Source: Paracidovorax citrulli (GTDB lineage Bacteria > Pseudomonadota > Gammaproteobacteria > Burkholderiales > Burkholderiaceae_C). Taken from it: DNA of 64,000 nt. This document shows, in pieces, positions 17,829 through 27,043 of the stretch. The translations under genes were made by a program, and so were the position numbers. Every line of letters begins with the position of its first letter. Position 1 is the first letter of the stretch. Where the stretch lies: positions 33,566 through 97,565 of the forward strand of contig NZ_FNEY01000019.1 of assembly GCF_900100305.1 (NCBI RefSeq), given 5' to 3'. The notes under the pieces are model-generated. The model worked only from the letters and a program-made list of their open reading frames with translations, had not been told where the DNA came from and searched no databases.

Positions 17829-20398
17829 GCGGGAGTCCTTGGGGTAGATGCTTTTGCTACAGAATTCGTAGTGTCATCCGCAGGCTGGGCGAGCGGAAGC
17901 CAGAAGGAGAATCGGCAGCCGGTGACCTCCGGGCCATTGTAGATGTTCTCCGCCTGCATGCGGCCCTGGTGCGATTCCACGATGCTGCGGCACAGGTTCA
18001 GGCCGATGCCCATGCCTTCCTGCTTGGTGGAGAAGAAGGCCTCGAAGAGGTGTTCCAGCACTTCCGGGGCCAGTCCCTTGCCGGTGTCCTGCACCGCGAA
18101 TTCGATGCCGTCCTGGCTGTCCAGCGGGCGCGGCACCACGCGCAGTTCCACACTGCGGCGGGCTGGCGGGCGCCCGGCCTGCTGGATGGATTCCGCGCCG
18201 TTCTTCATGAGGTTGATGAGCACCTGCTCGATCAGGATGGTGTCGGCCATCACGGGCGGCAGGCGCGCGGCCACGTAGTGGGTGAGACGCACGTTGTGCC
18301 GGCGCAGCTCGATGTCCGCGAGTTCCACTGCCTCGCTGACCATGTGCTGGACGTCGGCGAGGGTGCGGTTGGGTTCGCTCTTCTTCACGAACGCGCGGAT
18401 GCGCTGGATGATCTGGCCCGCGCGCTGCGCCTGGTGCGCTGTTTTCTCCAGCGCGGAGAGGAGGGCGTCCTCCGTGATCTGCTGGCTCTTGATGCGCGAA
18501 ACCATGCCGCTGCAATAGTTGCTGATGGCCGTGAGCGGCTGGTTCAGCTCGTGCGCCACGCTGGAGGCCATCTCGCCCATGGTGATCAGGCGGCTCACCG
18601 ACTGCGCGCGCTCGGCCTGGCGCGCGGCCTGCTCCTCGGCCTGGCGGCGCGGGGTGATGTCGGTGGCGATCACCATCTGGGCCAGGCGGCCGTCCACCCA
18701 GTTCAGGTAGCGGGAGCGCACTTCCAGCCATTTGCCGAGGTCGGGCAGGTAGATCTCGGCGTTCTCCGAGCGCGCGTCGGTGAGCGTATCGGTGGGCAGG
18801 CCCATGAGGGCGTCCTCGTCGTCCATGCTGCCCGCGCTGGAGCTGCCGGCCGGCAGGACGCCCGCCTGGGCGACGAGCTGCAGGTGCCCGCCGGTCTGCG
18901 AGCCGAACCACTGGCGGTACAGCTTGTTCGCGAAGAGCAGCTCCTCGCTGCCCAGGGGCGCGACGGAGACGGAGGCGTCCAGCGATTCCAGCACGATGGT
19001 GAAGCGCTCATGGGACGCCGTGAGCTGTTCGCGCACGCGGTTGGGCTCGGTGATGTCGGTCATCGAGGTCATCCAGCCGGTCTGCTGCCCGTGCGCGTCG
19101 ATGAGCGGCGACACGTACAGCCGCGCGTCGAAGAGCGTGCCGTTCTTGCGTTTCACCCGCACCTGGAAGCCCCCGACCGTCTGCTTGCCGCTGAGCTCGT
19201 CGCGCAGCTTCGAATGCAGCACTTCGTGGTCGGCTTCCGGCCAGTAGGTGTAGGGCGGGGACTGGCCGATCAGGTCCTCCGCGTTCCAGCCGGTCATCTG
19301 GCAGAAGGCGGCGTTCACGTAGGTCATGCGGCCGTTCATGTCGAGCGCGCGCATGCCGGTGACCATGGAGTTTTCCATCGCGCGGCGGAAGTTGGTTTCG
19401 GCCACCAGTGCCTCCTGCGTGCGCAGGCGGCGGCGGGTGTGGCGCCAGTTGGCGATCAGCATCCAGGCCGTCATGGCGCTCAACGTGCCCACGAGCCAGA
19501 AGAGGCCGCTGCCCACCACCCCCAGGGAAGTGCGGTAGGCCTGCGCGCGCAGCACGAGGCCGTTGCCCACGGGGGACACGAACACTTCGTACTGGTTGGC
19601 GCGGGTGGCCCAGGGCTGCCAGGGCGAAGCGCGCCCGCGCGGCGGCAGCGGCGTGCCGGCCAGCAACTGGTCGCGGCCGTCGAGCATCGTGACCGCGTAG
19701 CGCGCGAGCACTTCGGTGGGCGTGCCGTAGCGCAGCAGGCTGTCCACCGAATATTCGGCCAGCACCACGCCCGTGAACTTGCCCTGCGCCACGAGGGGCA
19801 CCTGCAACTGCAGCAGGGGCGCGGCCTCGCCCCGTCCCGGGTCGGCCAGCGGCTGCGCGTACACGGGCTGCTGCAGGTCGCGTGCGATGCCGAAGGTGTC
19901 GGCCGTGTCGCCATTGCGCAGTACCTCGCCCGCCACGCGCAACTGGCTGCTGGGCAGCGTGGGCGCCGCATGGCTGGCCCGGATACGGCGGTGGTCGTCG
20001 ATCCAGGTGATGGCCTGCAGTTCGGGGTACTGGCTGATCAGCCCTTCCGCGCGGGACACGAAGTCCGCGCGTTCGAGATCCTGGTTGGAGAGGTCGCGCG
20101 CGATGCGCATGATCTGCTCCTGGCGCTCCAGCAGGCGCAGGCGCACGCGTTGCTGCGCGTACTCGACATCGCGGCGCAGCGCCTCCTGTTCGCGCTCGCC
20201 TTCTTCGGCGCGCAGATACCAGAAGGCCGCCACGATCGCGGCGAGGAACATGAGCACGGCAGCCAGCGGCGCCAGAGCCGCCAGGCGGTCTTGCCGGGTA
20301 GGAGAAAGGCTGCGCCACCAGGTGCGCCACCAGCGGGCCGGCACGGTGACCACGGAAGGCTCCGCCGGGACGGCGGGCACGGGGGAAGGGCGGTCCAT
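17825..20398 (-). CDS. Membrane PAS sensor histidine kinase, partner of the FixJ-type regulator
   Basis: The 857-residue membrane sensor has a transmembrane segment near residue 45 (LAAVLMFLAAIVAAFWYL), a large periplasmic region (about 70-300), a second membrane segment (GSGLFWLVGTLSAMTAWMLI), at least two PAS domains, a dimerisation domain with phospho-acceptor near His616 (SVAHELNQPLTAISNY), and an ATPase domain (INLMKNGAESI, DTGKGLAPE, GMGIGLNLC). The periplasmic region implies an extracytoplasmic signal. No haem-binding PAS histidine is evident, so oxygen sensing as in FixL is not supported. The ATG at 20398 is preferred; in-frame extensions to 20566 run into the aceE control region. Confidence 0.88.
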   Translation of the reverse strand: MDRPSPVPAVPAEPSVVTVPARWWRTWWRSLSPTRQDRLAALAPLAAVLMFLAAIVAAFWYLRAEEGEREQEALRRDVEYAQQRVRLRLLERQEQIMRIARDLSNQDLERADFVSRAEGLISQYPELQAITWIDDHRRIRASHAAPTLPSSQLRVAGEVLRNGDTADTFGIARDLQQPVYAQPLADPGRGEAAPLLQLQVPLVAQGKFTGVVLAEYSVDSLLRYGTPTEVLARYAVTMLDGRDQLLAGTPLPPRGRASPWQPWATRANQYEVFVSPVGNGLVLRAQAYRTSLGVVGSGLFWLVGTLSAMTAWMLIANWRHTRRRLRTQEALVAETNFRRAMENSMVTGMRALDMNGRMTYVNAAFCQMTGWNAEDLIGQSPPYTYWPEADHEVLHSKLRDELSGKQTVGGFQVRVKRKNGTLFDARLYVSPLIDAHGQQTGWMTSMTDITEPNRVREQLTASHERFTIVLESLDASVSVAPLGSEELLFANKLYRQWFGSQTGGHLQLVAQAGVLPAGSSSAGSMDDEDALMGLPTDTLTDARSENAEIYLPDLGKWLEVRSRYLNWVDGRLAQMVIATDITPRRQAEEQAARQAERAQSVSRLITMGEMASSVAHELNQPLTAISNYCSGMVSRIKSQQITEDALLSALEKTAHQAQRAGQIIQRIRAFVKKSEPNRTLADVQHMVSEAVELADIELRRHNVRLTHYVAARLPPVMADTILIEQVLINLMKNGAESIQQAGRPPARRSVELRVVPRPLDSQDGIEFAVQDTGKGLAPEVLEHLFEAFFSTKQEGMGIGLNLCRSIVESHQGRMQAENIYNGPEVTGCRFSFWLPLAQPADDTTNSVAKASTPRTPA

Positions 20399-20490
20399 GC
20401 CGGGGAGTGTAGGGGAGCGCCCGGGACCGCCGGATGGGGGAATGTGCGGGTGCAGCATTTTTTCATATTGTGGTGTTGGAGCGCGCCATT

Positions 20491-20520
20491 CGAAATGTCG
20501 CGAAAGTGTGCGAAAATTCG
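20491..20520. promoter_or_regulatory. Three helically phased CGAAA repeats upstream of aceE
   Basis: Three consecutive 10-base units start with CGAAA at 20491, 20501 and 20511, so the same face of the helix carries CGAAA three times. They lie 45-74 bases before the aceE ATG, in the 166-base gap shared with the divergent histidine-kinase gene. The spacing is what a cooperatively bound regulator site would show; no regulator is assigned. A CATATT at 20464-20469 might be a -10 box, weakly supported. Confidence 0.4.
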
Positions 20521-20564
20521 CCGGATTTACCCCCCAACGCCAGCGACTTATCAAGGAGACAGGC

Positions 20565-23288
20565 ATGACTGCTCAGACCGACCCTCAGGCCGGAAAAACC
20601 GCGACGTCCGCCCCCGATACCGACCAACAGGAGACCCGCGAGTGGATGGACGCACTGTCTGCCGTGATCGACCGCGAAGGCGCTGAACGGGCACACTTCC
20701 TGCTCGAGCAATTGCTCGAACACGCGCGCCAGAGCAGCATCGACATGCCGTTCTCCGCCAACACGGGCTACGTGAACACGATCGAGCCCAGCCAGGAGGC
20801 ACGCTGCCCCGGCAATCTGGAAATCGAAGCGCGCCTGCGCGCCTACATGCGCTGGAACGCCATGGCGATGGTGGTCAAGGCCAACCGCCACCATCCTCCC
20901 GAAGGCGGCGACCTGGGCGGCCACATCGGCTCCTTCGCCTCCCTGGCCAACATGTTCGGCGCAGGTTTCAACCACTTCTGGCACGCAGAGAGCGAGAACC
21001 ACGGCGGCGACCTGCTGTACATCCAGGGCCATGTGTCCCCCGGCATCTATGCGCGCGCCTACCTGGAAGGCCGCCTGACCGAGGAACAACTGCTGAACTT
21101 CCGCCAGGAAGTGGACGGCAAGGGTCTCTCCAGCTACCCGCATCCCAAGCTGATGCCCGAGTTCTGGCAGTTCCCGACGGTCTCGATGGGCCTGGGCCCG
21201 CTGATGGCCATCTACCAGGCCCGTTTCCTCAAATACCTGCAGGCCCGCGGCATCGCCAACACCGAGAACCGCAAGGTCTGGGTGTTCTGCGGCGACGGCG
21301 AGATGGACGAGGTGGAATCCCTGGGCGCCATCGGCCTGGCCGCGCGCGAGAACCTCGACAACCTGATCTTCGTCATCAACTGCAACCTGCAGCGCCTGGA
21401 CGGCCCGGTGCGCGGCAACGGCAAGATCATCCAGGAGCTGGAAGGCGAATTCCGCGGCTCCGGCTGGAACGTGATCAAGCTGCTGTGGGGCAAGGGCTGG
21501 GACGACCTGCTGGCCCGCGACAAGGACGGCGCGCTGCGCAAGATCATGATGGACTGCAACGACGGGGACTACCAGTCGTTCAAGGCCAATGACGGCGCCT
21601 ACGTGCGCAAGAACTTCTTCGGCCGCGATCCGCGCACGCTGAAGATGGTCGAGCACATGAGCGACGACGAGATCTGGAACCTGCGCCGCGGCGGCCACGA
21701 CGCGCAGAAGGTCTATGCGGCGTTCAAGGCGGCCAACGAGCACAAGGGCCAGCCCACGGTGCTGCTGGTGAAGACCGTCAAGGGCTTCGGCATGGGCAAG
21801 ATCGGCGAGGGCAAGAACACCGTCCACCAGACCAAGAAGCTCGGCGACGAGGACATCAAGGCCTTCCGCGACCGCTTCAACATTCCGATTCCCGACAGCC
21901 AGATCGCCGACCTGCCGTTCTACAAGCCGGCCGACGACACCCCGGAAATGAAGTACCTGCACGAGCGCCGCAAGGCCCTCGGCGGCTACCTGCCGCACCG
22001 CCGCACGAAGGCCGACGAGAGCTTCACCGTGCCGTCGCTGGAAACCTTCAAGGCCGTGCTCGATCCCACGCCCGAAGGCCGCGAGATCTCGACCACGCAG
22101 GCCTACGTGCGCTTCCTCACGCAGCTGCTGCGCGACCAGGCCATCGGCCCGCGCGTGGTGCCCATCCTGGTGGACGAGGCCCGCACCTTCGGCATGGAAG
22201 GCCTGTTCCGCCAGATCGGCATCTACAACCCGCACGGCCAGCAGTACACCCCGGTGGACAAGGACCAGGTGATGTACTACCGCGAGGACAAGGCCGGCCA
22301 GATCCTGCAGGAAGGCATCAACGAGGCCGGCGGCATGTCCAGCTGGATCGCCGCGGCCACGTCGTACAGCACGAACAACCGGATCATGATCCCGTTCTAC
22401 GTGTACTACTCGATGTTCGGCTTCCAGCGCGTCGGCGACCTGGCCTGGGCGGCCGGCGACATGCAGGCGCGGGGCTTCCTGCTGGGCGGCACGTCGGGCC
22501 GCACCACGCTGAACGGCGAAGGCCTGCAGCACGAGGACGGCCACAGCCACATCCTGGCCAACACGATTCCGAACTGCATCAGCTACGACCCGACCTTCGC
22601 GCACGAAGTCGCCGTCATCATGCACGACGGCCTGAAGCGCATGGTCGAGCGCCAGGAGAATGTCTTTTACTACCTGACGCTGCTCAACGAGAACTACGCC
22701 ATGCCCGGCCTGCAGCCCGGCACGGAAGAGCAGATCATCAAGGGCATGTACCTCTGCAAACAGGCGCCGGCCCTCAAGAAGGGCGCGCCCGCCGTGCAGC
22801 TGCTGGGCAGCGGCACGATCCTGCGCGAGTCGTTCGTCGCCCAGGAACTGCTGGAGAAGGACTGGGGCGTGGCCGCGTCCGTGTGGAGCTGCCCGAGCTT
22901 CAACGAGCTGACGCGCGACGGCCAGGAGGCGGAGCGCTGGAACCTGCTGCACCCCACGGAAACGCCGCGCACGTCGTTCGTGGAGGAGCAGCTCGGCAAG
23001 ACCGAGGGCCCGGTGATCGCTTCCACCGACTACATGAAGGCGTACGCCGAGCAGATCCGTCCGTTCGTGCCCAAGGGCCGGACGTACAAGGTGCTGGGCA
23101 CCGACGGCTTCGGCCGCAGCGACTTCCGCCGCAAGCTGCGCGAGCATTTCGAGGTGGACCGCCACTACATCGTCGTGGCCGCGCTCAAGGCCCTGGCCGA
23201 GGATGGCAAGCTGCCCGCTGCCAAGGTGGCCGAGGCCATCCAGAAGTACGGCATCCAGGCCGACAAGGTGAACCCGCTGCACGCCTGA
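20565..23288 (+). CDS. aceE: Pyruvate dehydrogenase E1 component (homodimeric type)
   Basis: Thiamine-diphosphate enzyme that decarboxylates pyruvate and acetylates the lipoyl groups of E2. The 907-residue size is that of the single-chain E1 of proteobacteria. Visible are [20 protein letters not shown], the ThDP motif from [11 protein letters not shown] to FVINCNLQ, and [14 protein letters not shown] in the C-terminal part. The start at 20565 follows AAGGAG. It is the first gene of aceE-aceF-lpdA, with 19 bases to aceF, and is divergent from the two-component pair. Confidence 0.98.
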   Translation: MTAQTDPQAGKTATSAPDTDQQETREWMDALSAVIDREGAERAHFLLEQLLEHARQSSIDMPFSANTGYVNTIEPSQEARCPGNLEIEARLRAYMRWNAMAMVVKANRHHPPEGGDLGGHIGSFASLANMFGAGFNHFWHAESENHGGDLLYIQGHVSPGIYARAYLEGRLTEEQLLNFRQEVDGKGLSSYPHPKLMPEFWQFPTVSMGLGPLMAIYQARFLKYLQARGIANTENRKVWVFCGDGEMDEVESLGAIGLAARENLDNLIFVINCNLQRLDGPVRGNGKIIQELEGEFRGSGWNVIKLLWGKGWDDLLARDKDGALRKIMMDCNDGDYQSFKANDGAYVRKNFFGRDPRTLKMVEHMSDDEIWNLRRGGHDAQKVYAAFKAANEHKGQPTVLLVKTVKGFGMGKIGEGKNTVHQTKKLGDEDIKAFRDRFNIPIPDSQIADLPFYKPADDTPEMKYLHERRKALGGYLPHRRTKADESFTVPSLETFKAVLDPTPEGREISTTQAYVRFLTQLLRDQAIGPRVVPILVDEARTFGMEGLFRQIGIYNPHGQQYTPVDKDQVMYYREDKAGQILQEGINEAGGMSSWIAAATSYSTNNRIMIPFYVYYSMFGFQRVGDLAWAAGDMQARGFLLGGTSGRTTLNGEGLQHEDGHSHILANTIPNCISYDPTFAHEVAVIMHDGLKRMVERQENVFYYLTLLNENYAMPGLQPGTEEQIIKGMYLCKQAPALKKGAPAVQLLGSGTILRESFVAQELLEKDWGVAASVWSCPSFNELTRDGQEAERWNLLHPTETPRTSFVEEQLGKTEGPVIASTDYMKAYAEQIRPFVPKGRTYKVLGTDGFGRSDFRRKLREHFEVDRHYIVVAALKALAEDGKLPAAKVAEAIQKYGIQADKVNPLHA

Positions 23289-23307
23289 CCCCACCGGAGA
23301 CAACAAC

Positions 23308-25011
23308 ATGGCACTGATTGACATCAAGGTCCCGGACATCGGGGATTTCGACGCCGTCGGCGTGATCGAACTGCTGGTGAAGCCCGGCGACACGGTGAAG
23401 GCCGAGCAGTCGCTCATCACCGTGGAGTCCGACAAGGCTTCCATGGAGATTCCTTCCAGCCACGCCGGCGTGGTGAAGGAGGTCAAGGTCAAGATCGGCG
23501 ACCAGGTGAGCGAAGGCTCGGTGATCGTCGTGGTCGAGGCCGAAGGCGAGGGCGCGCAGCCCGCGGCGGCGCCTGCCGCGAAAGCGGAAGCGCCCCCACC
23601 CGCATCGGCCGCGGCGTCCGCGCCGGCACCTGCTGCGCCCGCGGCCGCCCCGGCTGCCGCCGGCCCGATCGATGTGAAGGTGCCGGACATCGGCGACTTC
23701 AAGGACGTGGCGGTGATCGAACTGCTGGTGAAGGTCGGCGATACGGTCAAGGAAGAGCAGTCGCTCTTCACCGTCGAATCGGACAAGGCCTCCATGGAGA
23801 TTCCGTCGCCCGCCGCCGGCGTGGTGAAGGAGCTGAAGATCAAGATCGGCGACAAGGTGAACGTGGGTGACCTCGTGGCCGTGCTCGAAGGCACCGCGGG
23901 CGCGTCCTCGGCGGCACCTGCCGCTGCCGCTCCGGTGGACCGCGCCGCTTCGCAGTCCGAGCCCGACACGCGCGCCCCGCGCCAGCTGCCGGCCGAGGAG
24001 GCCGCCCCCCAGGCGGGAGCGCAGGCATCCTCGCCGTCTCCCGCGCCCGCGCCGCATGCCCCGGGCGCTGCGCCCATCGGCTTGCCGCATGCATCGCCTT
24101 CGGTGCGCAAGTTCGCGCGTGAACTGGGCGTGCCGCTGGAAGAGCTCAAGGGCTCCGGCCCCAAGGGCCGCATCACCCAGGAGGACGTGCAGGCCTTCAC
24201 CAGGCAGGTGATGGCGGGCGGCGTGCAGACCAAGGCCCAGGCGGCCAAGCCACCTGCCGGCGGTGGCTCCGGCGTGGGCATGGACCTGCTGCCCTGGCCG
24301 AAGGTGGACTTCGCCAAGTTCGGTGGCGTGGAGCGCAAGGATCTCTCGCGCATCAAGAAGATCAGCGGCGCCAACCTGCACCGCAACTGGGTGATGATTC
24401 CCCACGTCACCAACAACGACGAAGCCGACATCACCGAACTGGAAGCCTTCCGCGTCTCCACCAACAAGGAGAACGAGAAGTCCGGCGTGAAGGTGACGAT
24501 GCTCGCCTTCGTGATCAAGGCCGTGGTGGCCGCGCTCAAGAAGTTCCCCGAGTTCAACACCAGCCTGGACGGCGACACGCTCGTCTACAAGCAGTACTTC
24601 CACATCGGTTTCGCGGCGGACACGCCGAACGGCCTCGTGGTGCCCGTGCTGAAGGATGCCGACAAGAAGGGCATCCTGCAGATCAGCCAGGAAATGGGCG
24701 AGCTCGCCAAGAAGGCCCGCGACGGAAAGCTCGGCGCGGCCGACATGCAGGGCGGCTGCTTCTCGATCTCGTCGCTCGGCGGTATCGGCGGCACGCACTT
24801 CACGCCCATCATCAACGCGCCCGAAGTGGCCATCCTGGGCCTCTCGAAGGGCCAGATGAAGCCGGTGTGGGACGGCAAGCAGTTCGTGCCGCGCCTGGTG
24901 CTGCCGCTGTCGCTCTCCTACGATCACCGCGTGATCGACGGAGCGTCTGCCGCGCGCTTCAACGCCTACCTGGGCCAGGTGCTGGCGGATTACCGCCGCA
25001 TCCTGCTGTGA
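23308..25011 (+). CDS. aceF: Pyruvate dehydrogenase E2 (dihydrolipoamide acetyltransferase) with two lipoyl domains
   Basis: Core of the PDH complex; transfers acetyl groups from lipoyl arms to CoA. The 567 residues comprise lipoyl domain 1 (about 1-78) and lipoyl domain 2 (about 118-195), both with the [10 protein letters not shown] lysine site, joined by Ala/Pro-rich linkers; a peripheral-subunit-binding domain ([20 protein letters not shown]); and the C-terminal catalytic domain with the [12 protein letters not shown] active-site histidine. The family has one to three lipoyl domains; two are on E2 here and a third is on LpdA. Confidence 0.97.
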   Translation: MALIDIKVPDIGDFDAVGVIELLVKPGDTVKAEQSLITVESDKASMEIPSSHAGVVKEVKVKIGDQVSEGSVIVVVEAEGEGAQPAAAPAAKAEAPPPASAAASAPAPAAPAAAPAAAGPIDVKVPDIGDFKDVAVIELLVKVGDTVKEEQSLFTVESDKASMEIPSPAAGVVKELKIKIGDKVNVGDLVAVLEGTAGASSAAPAAAAPVDRAASQSEPDTRAPRQLPAEEAAPQAGAQASSPSPAPAPHAPGAAPIGLPHASPSVRKFARELGVPLEELKGSGPKGRITQEDVQAFTRQVMAGGVQTKAQAAKPPAGGGSGVGMDLLPWPKVDFAKFGGVERKDLSRIKKISGANLHRNWVMIPHVTNNDEADITELEAFRVSTNKENEKSGVKVTMLAFVIKAVVAALKKFPEFNTSLDGDTLVYKQYFHIGFAADTPNGLVVPVLKDADKKGILQISQEMGELAKKARDGKLGAADMQGGCFSISSLGGIGGTHFTPIINAPEVAILGLSKGQMKPVWDGKQFVPRLVLPLSLSYDHRVIDGASAARFNAYLGQVLADYRRILL

Positions 25012-25024
25012 AAGGAAACCCGAC

Positions 25025-26878
25025 ATGGCAGTGATCGACATCAAGGTGCCCGACATCGGTGATTTTTCCGAAGTGGGCGTGATCGAAGTGCTGGTGAAAG
25101 CCGGCGACACCATCAAGGTGGAACAGAGCCTCATCACCGTCGAATCCGACAAGGCATCGATGGAGATTCCGTCGAGCCATGCCGGCGTCGTCAAGGAGGT
25201 GAAGGTGAAGGTCGGCGACAAGGTCGCCGAAGGCTCGGTGGTGCTGACGCTGGAGGCCGCGGATGCGGCTGCCGCTGCGGCACCGGCGCCCGCATCCGCG
25301 CCCGCGGCGGCTGCAGCGCCTGCCCAGGCTGCTGCACCGGCCCCCAAGGCCGCAGCCGCGCCGGCTCCGGCCGCGGCGAGCTTCGGCGGCAATGCCGACA
25401 TCGAATGCGACGTGCTCGTGCTGGGCGGCGGCCCCGGCGGCTACAGCGCCGCCTTCCGCGCGGCCGACCTGGGCCTGAAGGTCGTCATCGTCGAGCGCTA
25501 TTCGACGCTGGGCGGCGTCTGCCTGAACGTGGGCTGCATCCCGTCCAAGGCGCTGCTGCACGTGGCGGCGGTGATCGACGAGGTGAGCCACCTCAAGGCG
25601 GCCGGCATCGAGTTCGGTGCACCGAAGGTGGACATCGACACCCTGCGCGGCCACAAGGAAAAGGTCATCGGCAAGCTGACCGGCGGCCTGGCCGCCATGG
25701 CCAAGATGCGCAAGGTGACCACCGTGCGCGGCGTGGGTCAGTTCGTGGGCGCCAACCACCTGGAGGTGGAGGAAACCACCGGCGCCAGGGGCCAGGAGAA
25801 GACGGGCGGCAAGAAGGTCGTGGCCTTCAAGCGCGCGATCATCGCCGCCGGCTCCCAGGCCGTGCACCTGCCGTTCATGCCGAATGATCCGCGCGTGGTC
25901 GATTCGACCGGCGCACTGGAGTTGAAGGAGGTGCCGAAGCGCATGTTGATCCTGGGCGGCGGCATCATCGGCCTGGAAATGGGCACCGTCTATTCCACCC
26001 TGGGCGCGCGCCTGGACGTGGTCGAGATGATGGACGGCCTGATGCAGGGCGCCGACCGCGACCTGGTCAAGGTGTGGCAGAAGATGAATGCCCACCGCTT
26101 CGACAACATCATGCTCAAGACCAAGACGGTGGGGGCCGAGGCCACGCCCGAGGGCATCAAGGTCACGTTCGCCGCGGCGGAAGAGGGCGGCAAGGCGCCC
26201 GAGCCGCAGGTCTATGACCTGGTGCTGCAGGCCGTGGGCCGCACCCCCAACGGCAAGAAGATCGGCGCCGAGAAGGCCGGCGTGGCCGTGACCGACCGCG
26301 GCTTCATCGACGTGGACGTGCAGATGCGCACCAACGTGCCGCACATCTTCGCCATCGGCGACATCGTGGGCCAGCCCATGCTGGCGCACAAGGCGGTGCA
26401 CGAAGCGCATGTGGCGGCCGAGGTCATCGCCGGTGAACTGACGGGCGACAAGGCGCTGGCCTCCGCTGCGTTCAACGCCCGCGTGATCCCGAGCGTGGCC
26501 TACACCGACCCCGAAGTGGCCTGGGTGGGCCTGACCGAGGACCAGGCCAAGGCCCAGGGCACCAAGGTCCGGAAGGGCCTGTTCCCCTGGACGGCCTCCG
26601 GCCGCGCCATCGCCAACGGCCGCGACGAGGGCTATACGAAGCTGCTGTTCGACGATTCGCCCGAAGCCCATGGCCACGGCAGGATCCTGGGCGGCGGCAT
26701 CGTGGGCACCCATGCCGGCGACATGATCGGCGAGATCGCCCTGGCGATCGAGATGGGCGCGGATGCCGTGGACATCGGCAAGACCATCCATCCGCACCCG
26801 ACGCTGGGCGAGAGCATCGGCATGGCCGCGGAGATCGCGCACGGCTCCTGCACGGACGTGCCGCCGCAGAAGAAGTGA
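25025..26878 (+). CDS. lpdA: Dihydrolipoamide dehydrogenase (E3) with N-terminal lipoyl domain
   Basis: FAD enzyme that reoxidises dihydrolipoyl groups with NAD+. The 617 residues are longer than plain E3 (about 475) because residues 1-80 are a lipoyl domain with the same [10 protein letters not shown] site as AceF, followed by an Ala/Pro linker (about 81-118). The E3 part has [20 protein letters not shown], the redox-active disulfide [32 protein letters not shown] for NAD, and the C-terminal HPHPTLGES with the catalytic His. It starts 13 bases after aceF. This PDH-specific E3 form is known from other beta-proteobacteria and Neisseria. Confidence 0.97.
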   Translation: MAVIDIKVPDIGDFSEVGVIEVLVKAGDTIKVEQSLITVESDKASMEIPSSHAGVVKEVKVKVGDKVAEGSVVLTLEAADAAAAAAPAPASAPAAAAAPAQAAAPAPKAAAAPAPAAASFGGNADIECDVLVLGGGPGGYSAAFRAADLGLKVVIVERYSTLGGVCLNVGCIPSKALLHVAAVIDEVSHLKAAGIEFGAPKVDIDTLRGHKEKVIGKLTGGLAAMAKMRKVTTVRGVGQFVGANHLEVEETTGARGQEKTGGKKVVAFKRAIIAAGSQAVHLPFMPNDPRVVDSTGALELKEVPKRMLILGGGIIGLEMGTVYSTLGARLDVVEMMDGLMQGADRDLVKVWQKMNAHRFDNIMLKTKTVGAEATPEGIKVTFAAAEEGGKAPEPQVYDLVLQAVGRTPNGKKIGAEKAGVAVTDRGFIDVDVQMRTNVPHIFAIGDIVGQPMLAHKAVHEAHVAAEVIAGELTGDKALASAAFNARVIPSVAYTDPEVAWVGLTEDQAKAQGTKVRKGLFPWTASGRAIANGRDEGYTKLLFDDSPEAHGHGRILGGGIVGTHAGDMIGEIALAIEMGADAVDIGKTIHPHPTLGESIGMAAEIAHGSCTDVPPQKK

Positions 26879-26887
26879 AAGACGGGT

Positions 26888-26981
26888 GGCGCAGTGAATC
26901 GCTGCGCCGCTTTAATGGACACTGGCCGAGTCCGTGCGCCACCTGAAAGCCGGGCTGCGTATCGAGCAGGGTCGCAGCCCG
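26888..26981. terminator. Two hairpins between lpdA and the convergent phoX
   Basis: The first hairpin is GGCGCAG / CTGCGCC (26888-26894, 26902-26908), ten bases after the lpdA stop, followed by GCTTTAA. The second is CGGGCTGCG / CGCAGCCCG (26951-26959, 26973-26981). Neither has a real U-run, so factor-independent termination is uncertain. The 165-base gap holds no coding sequence. Confidence 0.4.
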
Positions 26982-27043
26982 GGCACGGTGCGACCCTCAA
27001 CCGGATTCTGGGCGTGGCAGGCCCAGCCGGCTGACCGACCCGT

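Noticed and set aside
17825..20398. Naming the kinase fixL
   Set aside because: The partner is FixJ-like, but the kinase has a large periplasmic region and no haem-binding histidine pattern could be identified in its PAS domains.
20463..24578. A 1,371-codon open frame on the minus strand
   Set aside because: It lies opposite aceE and aceF with their full motif sets. Such long mirror frames are common in GC-rich DNA, and the translation is Ala/Arg/His/Val-rich without motifs.
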